A stretch of 64,000 bases of DNA, from positions 1-64,000 of the forward strand of contig JAFRUO010000017.1 of assembly GCA_017438845.1 (NCBI GenBank), read 5' to 3'. The notes below the pieces were generated by a model. That model saw only the letters and a list, made by a program, of their open reading frames with translations. It had not been told where the DNA came from and did not search any database. This document shows positions 60,543-64,000 of this stretch, piece by piece. Positions within the stretch are counted from its first letter, which is position 1, and each line of letters starts with the position of its first letter. The translations under genes were made by a program, and so were the position numbers. This stretch comes from Clostridia bacterium (lineage in GTDB: Bacteria; Bacillota; Clostridia; Oscillospirales; Acutalibacteraceae).

Positions 60543-61553
60543 TTATGCAAGCGCCTGCTTAAGGACGTCTAAGTTCTTCTGCATAACCGAGATATATGTC
60601 GTACCTCCGGCAACATCTTCGGAGGTGGTGGATTGAAGAGAGTCAAGCGTCAGTATTTCGGCGGCTTTGTTCTTTGAGCTGTCAATTATCGTCTTGGCAA
60701 TTTTACCGTCGCTACTTTCAATAATCATAACGTTGTTCAGCGAAAGCTCGTCAAGCTTTCCTGCAAGGAAGGCTATGGTTTCAAAGCTTGCTTCAGTTTC
60801 AGCCGAGCAGCCGACAAAGGCGGCATAGTAATCAAGCCCGTAATCATCGGTCATATAACGGAAGGGGAAACGGTCGCCGAAGAGAAGAACCTTTTTGGAT
60901 GCGCCGTTAACCGCCGCCGCATATTCGCCGTCGAGAGCGGAAAGCTTCTTTATATAGCTGTCTGCGTTTGCGAGATAGCTGTCTGCGTTTGCGGAATCCT
61001 TCCCGGCGATAGCTTCGGCTATTTTCTTTACGAGGACCTGAGCATTTTTAAGAGAAAGCCATACATGCTCGTCAAATTCGACTTCTTCCTCCGCTTCACC
61101 TTCGGCTTCGTGTGCTTCCTCCTCGTGCTCTGCCTGCATGCCTTCCTTCACCTCTTCTTCTTTTACACTGTCGCCGAGGACATCGAGAAGATTTATAACG
61201 GTCATATTCTTGTTGACCGCTTCCTTTAAAGCGTCGTCAACCCATTCGTCGCTTTCGCCGCCGACATAAATAAATACGTCACAGTTTGAGATTTTAAGTA
61301 TATCGTCAACTGTCGGCTGATAGCTGTGCAGGTCGACTCCGTTATCGAGCAGCATTGTAAGCTCGGCACCGTCCGCCTTGTCCCCGAGTATTTCACGCAC
61401 CCAATCGTATTCGGGGAAAATGGTTGTTACTATTTTAAGCTTTTTGTTCTGACCGTCGGCGGGTGCGTTGCTGTTTTTACCTGAGCAAGCCGAAAGTGCA
61501 AATATACTTATTGCAAGACTGAGCACAACTAATGCGCTGATAATTCTTTTCAT
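60543..61553 (-). CDS. znuA: Zinc-binding lipoprotein of the ABC importer
   Basis: The 336-residue cluster A-I binding protein has a lipobox (AISIFALSACSG). The fold shows TIFPEYDWVREILGDKADG, DNGVDLHSYQPTVDDI (first His), an acidic/His loop (~120-145, HEEEAHEAEGEAEEE) typical of zinc proteins, and FDEHVWLSLKNA (second His). Where a third His is usual, it reads LLFGDRFPFRYMTDDYGLDY, that is Asp or Arg. The C-terminal SSDGKIAKTIID and LTLDSLQSTT complete it. The ATG at 61553 follows GGAGGT; the longer frame lacks a lipoprotein start. Confidence 0.92.
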   Translation of the reverse strand: MKRIISALVVLSLAISIFALSACSGKNSNAPADGQNKKLKIVTTIFPEYDWVREILGDKADGAELTMLLDNGVDLHSYQPTVDDILKISNCDVFIYVGGESDEWVDDALKEAVNKNMTVINLLDVLGDSVKEEEVKEGMQAEHEEEAHEAEGEAEEEVEFDEHVWLSLKNAQVLVKKIAEAIAGKDSANADSYLANADSYIKKLSALDGEYAAAVNGASKKVLLFGDRFPFRYMTDDYGLDYYAAFVGCSAETEASFETIAFLAGKLDELSLNNVMIIESSDGKIAKTIIDSSKNKAAEILTLDSLQSTTSEDVAGGTTYISVMQKNLDVLKQALA

Positions 61554-61650
61554 AAAAATAAACCTCCAAAATAAATATCGACCTAAAGGGCGCACTGCGC
61601 CCTTAAAATACGCCCGTAAGAGGACGCAATATTCCCTTGGCAGGTGATAC

Positions 61651-61947
61651 TTAAATTGAAAGTTTAACCTTAAGATTTATTAAATTGTTTGTATTTACAG
61701 CACCGTATTTCCTGTAAGAGCAGAACAAAACGACGCTCTTTAAAAAAAGCGTTGAAACAATGCCGACAAGCAGCAGTGAAATTGAGCCGACAGCGTTAAG
61801 ACAAACTCTTACCGCCTGACAGACATGGCACCCTTCGCCGACGCAGTCGTGGTCCGCCTCTGCGATTATAAAGAGAGAGGAAAACGCAAACGAAGCTATC
61901 AGCAAAATGCAAACAGCCGTACACAGCTTTTTAAAACGCTTTGTCAT
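61651..61947 (-). CDS. Small Cys/His-rich membrane protein of the zinc operon
   Basis: The 98-residue protein has a first membrane helix (CTAVCILLIASFAFSSLFII) and a short outside loop AEADHDCVGEGCHVCQAVRV with two His and three Cys before a second helix. Similar HDCxGExCxxC loops occur in small clostridial proteins next to zinc importers, though none is characterised to my knowledge. The loop faces the outside and could bind Zn2+ for transfer to ZnuA. GGGAG precedes the ATG. First gene of the operon, behind a consensus promoter, 97 bases before znuA. Confidence 0.7.
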   Translation of the reverse strand: MTKRFKKLCTAVCILLIASFAFSSLFIIAEADHDCVGEGCHVCQAVRVCLNAVGSISLLLVGIVSTLFLKSVVLFCSYRKYGAVNTNNLINLKVKLSI

Positions 61948-61978
61948 AACGCTTTTCTCCCTTCATGTAATATAATAA

Positions 61979-62007
61979 ATTGTAACGTATGGAAAAAGAT
62001 TTGTCAA
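61979..62007 (-). promoter_or_regulatory. Promoter of the zinc-uptake operon
   Basis: TTGACA (62007-62002), 17 bases, TACAAT (61984-61979) on the minus strand. The direct repeat TGTAA-n10-TGTAA overlapping the -10 is not a recognised Zur or AdcR site. Confidence 0.75.
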
Positions 62008-62060
62008 TCCTGCTTTTGGTGCAATAGCTGTTTTAGGTTGAGTTTAATTAACTGCAGTTT

Positions 62061-63236
62061 TTAACCTTTCAGCCCGTTTATCATTGTCAGAAGTTCGGTA
62101 TAAAAATCCCTGACGTCATTCTTTTTTGTAATACCGCCCTGAAGCGACATATGGTCACCGTCGTAGGTGGGCATAACGTTCCAAACGCCTTTTTGTACAT
62201 TGCCTTTATCGTATGGCTGTTGCGGTGCATTAAACGGAGCGGTCGCCGAAATTGTGTTTACAAGCCCGTCGTTCATCTGCCAACTTTCGTCTATGACAAA
62301 GCCCTCGAGCGTGGTCTCGGTAAACCTGCCCATCAGTGTTGACGGCTTCATAAACAACGGCTCTGTTTTGCTTTCGTCGGGGTATTGCGTGCCGTCCTCT
62401 GCCTGCAAGGTCGAGCAACAGGGGATTGAAAAATAGTAAAGATTATCAAGCGTTTGGATTTGCTCGTTCATTATCTTTGCGTTATCAATGAGCATATCGT
62501 AATTTGCGTTATCGAAGTCGGCTCTGCCGTCGTCCCTTTCCTTCGTCCCGATTGACATCATTTTGTTAAGCTGTTCGTAAAGCTTTGCTTTAAAGCCGTC
62601 TCCGATTGATTCGCTTCCGTCAACATCATAGGCGGTCGTTCCGTTCATAGGCGCGGCTAAGGCGGTGACGGAGTGCACCCAGTCCGCTTTACCGCCCGAA
62701 AAAAGCGGCGACAGGTCGTCCTCAGCCGTTGCTTTCTTTTCCTCCTCGCTTCCGTTTGCAAGAATCTCGGTAAGCATACGGACTGTCGCTCCGCCGAAGG
62801 AATGGCCTAAGAGATTTATTTTATGCTCGCTGTCCCATTCTTCAATAAGCGGCATATCGCTGAAATCCTTGCCGTATCTTGCGTGGTTACAGCGCTTTGA
62901 GTGCTCCTCGCCGTAATCGACAACACTGCCCGAAAGCTGTGCATACAATTCACACGCGCGGTCCCAGGCACTGCCCGTGGGATCTACCGAGGCGCTGTAG
63001 CATTCAAAGCCCTCTTCGTTGAGATACTCCGTCAAATCTCCCGTGAACATTCCCCAATAGGGAAGATACTTGTTCTGCTTGTCGTAGCTTCCCCAGCCCG
63101 AAAGACCGTGAACAAATATGAACGGATATGAGGTTACAAACTTGCTGCTGTCAACCTTGGCAGGGGACTTTTCGCAGGAGGACAATAGTACACATACAAG
63201 CAGCAGCATTGCAACAATCTTTAACGTTTTTTTCAT
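62061..63236 (-). CDS. Zinc-site lipase, family I.5-like, as lipoprotein
   Basis: The 391-residue precursor has a lipobox (VCVLLSSC). The mature part begins FIFVHGLSGWGSYD and has WDRACELYAQLSGSVVDYGE, then EHSKRCNHARYG, the nucleophile elbow LLGHSFGG, ALAAPMNGTT and a late YDGDHMSL. Asp-20-His-6-His spacing equals that of the structural zinc site of Geobacillus L1/T6-type lipases. It should hydrolyse triacylglycerols or other esters outside the membrane. The ATG at 63236 follows GAGGTG; the GTG at 63245 lies within that site. Transcribed alone from the promoter at 63299-63271, next to the zinc operon. Confidence 0.88.
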   Translation of the reverse strand: MKKTLKIVAMLLLVCVLLSSCEKSPAKVDSSKFVTSYPFIFVHGLSGWGSYDKQNKYLPYWGMFTGDLTEYLNEEGFECYSASVDPTGSAWDRACELYAQLSGSVVDYGEEHSKRCNHARYGKDFSDMPLIEEWDSEHKINLLGHSFGGATVRMLTEILANGSEEEKKATAEDDLSPLFSGGKADWVHSVTALAAPMNGTTAYDVDGSESIGDGFKAKLYEQLNKMMSIGTKERDDGRADFDNANYDMLIDNAKIMNEQIQTLDNLYYFSIPCCSTLQAEDGTQYPDESKTEPLFMKPSTLMGRFTETTLEGFVIDESWQMNDGLVNTISATAPFNAPQQPYDKGNVQKGVWNVMPTYDGDHMSLQGGITKKNDVRDFYTELLTMINGLKG

Positions 63237-63270
63237 AACCGTCACCTCTTAATTGACAATTGTTGAATAA

Positions 63271-63299
63271 ATTATACCTCATATCAAAAGCGGTTACAA
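63271..63299 (-). promoter_or_regulatory. Promoter of the lipase gene
   Basis: TTGTAA (63299-63294), 17 bases, TATAAT (63276-63271) on the minus strand. An imperfect palindrome around 63252-63267 (TTGACAATTGTTGAA) lies at the start of transcription and may be an operator. Confidence 0.65.
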
Positions 63300-63451
63300 T
63301 AACAATATAATCAGCAGGGCAAAAAACAACAACATCTAACTCTTTGTGCATTTATGCGGAATCAGGTTGACTTTTTGGCGGCAATCTGCTACAGTATAAT
63401 AAATTGTGCACTATTTAATTTTACACAATTATTTATAGCGGAGGTGAAAAC

Positions 63452-64000
63452 GTGAGCAAAAAGAATAATATATTTTCACTGCTTTTTAATGCGGCGAATT
63501 TAATTCTCGTTGCGGTTTCGGTAATCGGCTTCTTTGTAAGCACGGGCAGCGGCAATATGCAGGTCGCAGGGGCAAAATGCTTTATGTTTTTTACAATTGA
63601 TTCAAACGTACTTGCGGCGCTTGCTTCTCTTTTTATGTGCGTTTTCTGTTTAAAACACCTTAAAGACGGGAAAACGGATGTTCCGAAATGGCTGTCGCTG
63701 TTTAAGTTTGTCGGCACTACCGCTGTTACGGTTACGTTGCTGACTGTTATCTTTTTTCTCGGGCCGACAATGGGCTACGGGCTGATGTTTGCAGGCAGCT
63801 CTCTTTACCTCCACTTAATAAACCCTCTCCTGTGCATAATTTCATACACCTGCTTTGAGAAAAGCGAAAAGCTGCCGCTTAAATATTCCCTTCTCGGAAT
63901 TTTGCCTACGGCGGTTTACGGCGCAGTTTATGTTGCGATGGTTGTTTTCACCGGGAAGTGGCCCGATTTTTACGGCTTTAACACAGGCGGCTTCTGGTAT
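63452..64000 (+). CDS. Multi-pass membrane protein, Pr6Pr/FAR-17a-like (3' end missing)
   Basis: A frame opening with GTG after GCGGAGGTG remains open to the window end, giving 183 residues. It has about five membrane helices (NAANLILVAVSVIGFFV, CFMFFTIDSNVLAALASLFM, LFKFVGTTAVTVTLLTVIFF, LYLHLINPLLCIISYTCFEK, LGILPTAVYGAVYVAMVVF). The FFTIDSNVLAALASL and HLINPLL segments resemble the Pr6Pr/FAR-17a-AIG1-like membrane family, whose bacterial members are of unknown function. A TATAAT at 63395-63400 may be its -10. Confidence 0.75.
   Translation, partial: MSKKNNIFSLLFNAANLILVAVSVIGFFVSTGSGNMQVAGAKCFMFFTIDSNVLAALASLFMCVFCLKHLKDGKTDVPKWLSLFKFVGTTAVTVTLLTVIFFLGPTMGYGLMFAGSSLYLHLINPLLCIISYTCFEKSEKLPLKYSLLGILPTAVYGAVYVAMVVFTGKWPDFYGFNTGGFWY

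Noticed and set aside
61979..62000. A Zur box at the zinc operon promoter
   Set aside because: The TGTAA elements are direct, not inverted, and do not fit the known Firmicutes Zur or AdcR palindromes.
63433..63717. Minus-strand frame of 94 codons at the window end
   Set aside because: It is opposite a convincing plus-strand membrane protein with GTG start and GGAGGTG site.

Overview
The window looks like a gut or rumen member of the Clostridia, most like Oscillospiraceae/Ruminococcaceae. The evidence is a dockerin-like module, sortase-built pili, a large stock of intracellular glycosidases, TATAAT/TTGACA promoters with GGAGG ribosome sites and compact operons. No rRNA, tRNA, CRISPR array, prophage or transposase was seen.

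Region 1 (1-33.4 kb) is a plant- or microbe-glycan utilisation island. It opens with the 3' end of a repeat-rich FIVAR protein carrying a dockerin-like domain, then an exported GH78 rhamnosidase. A ~13-kb minus-strand operon (17021 back to 4104) follows: an unassigned 509-aa protein, a domain-swapped GH3, a cytoplasmic GH78, a metallophosphoesterase, two membrane proteins, a GPH-type sugar symporter and a tandem-duplicated phosphodiesterase. Its leader carries a possible 26-codon peptide followed by a terminator hairpin. After an exported metallophosphoesterase come, on the plus strand, rhaB-rhaA-rhaD, then GH3-GH38-EEP phosphoesterase, then GH3-xylulokinase-fucose isomerase family protein. 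Together these could import rhamnose/xylose/mannose oligosaccharides, trim them inside the cell and feed rhamnulose-1-phosphate and pentulose phosphates into central metabolism. Four phosphoesterase genes of three folds suggest phosphate-decorated substrates.

Region 2 (33.4-42.5 kb) is a pilus locus on the minus strand: a vWA tip protein (LPETG), major pilin (LPSTG), class C sortase, minor LPQTG protein and a second sortase. Divergent from it is an unusual two-component pair, an XRE-HTH/receiver fusion with a LytS-type histidine kinase.

Region 3 (42.5-49.8 kb) is a TetR-controlled operon: two acetyltransferases, an ABC exporter, a flavin reductase, then a cassette (membrane protein, VOC protein, CDP-alcohol phosphatidyltransferase) lying between a truncated and an intact copy of a zinc-ribbon gene.

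Region 4 (49.8-54.0 kb, minus) joins an M20 peptidase, a YfcC-family transporter and an archaeal-type ornithine cyclodeaminase-like enzyme, probably for amino-acid or peptide catabolism.

Region 5 (54.1-58.5 kb) starts with a consensus promoter, a 136-nt rod-like RNA structure and a UUCG terminator ahead of a 1039-aa collagen-like/leucine-rich surface protein, followed by an AT-rich orphan. Region 6 (58.5-64 kb) has a zinc-uptake ABC operon with a small Cys/His-rich membrane protein, a family I.5-like lipase and the start of a multi-pass membrane protein running off the window.
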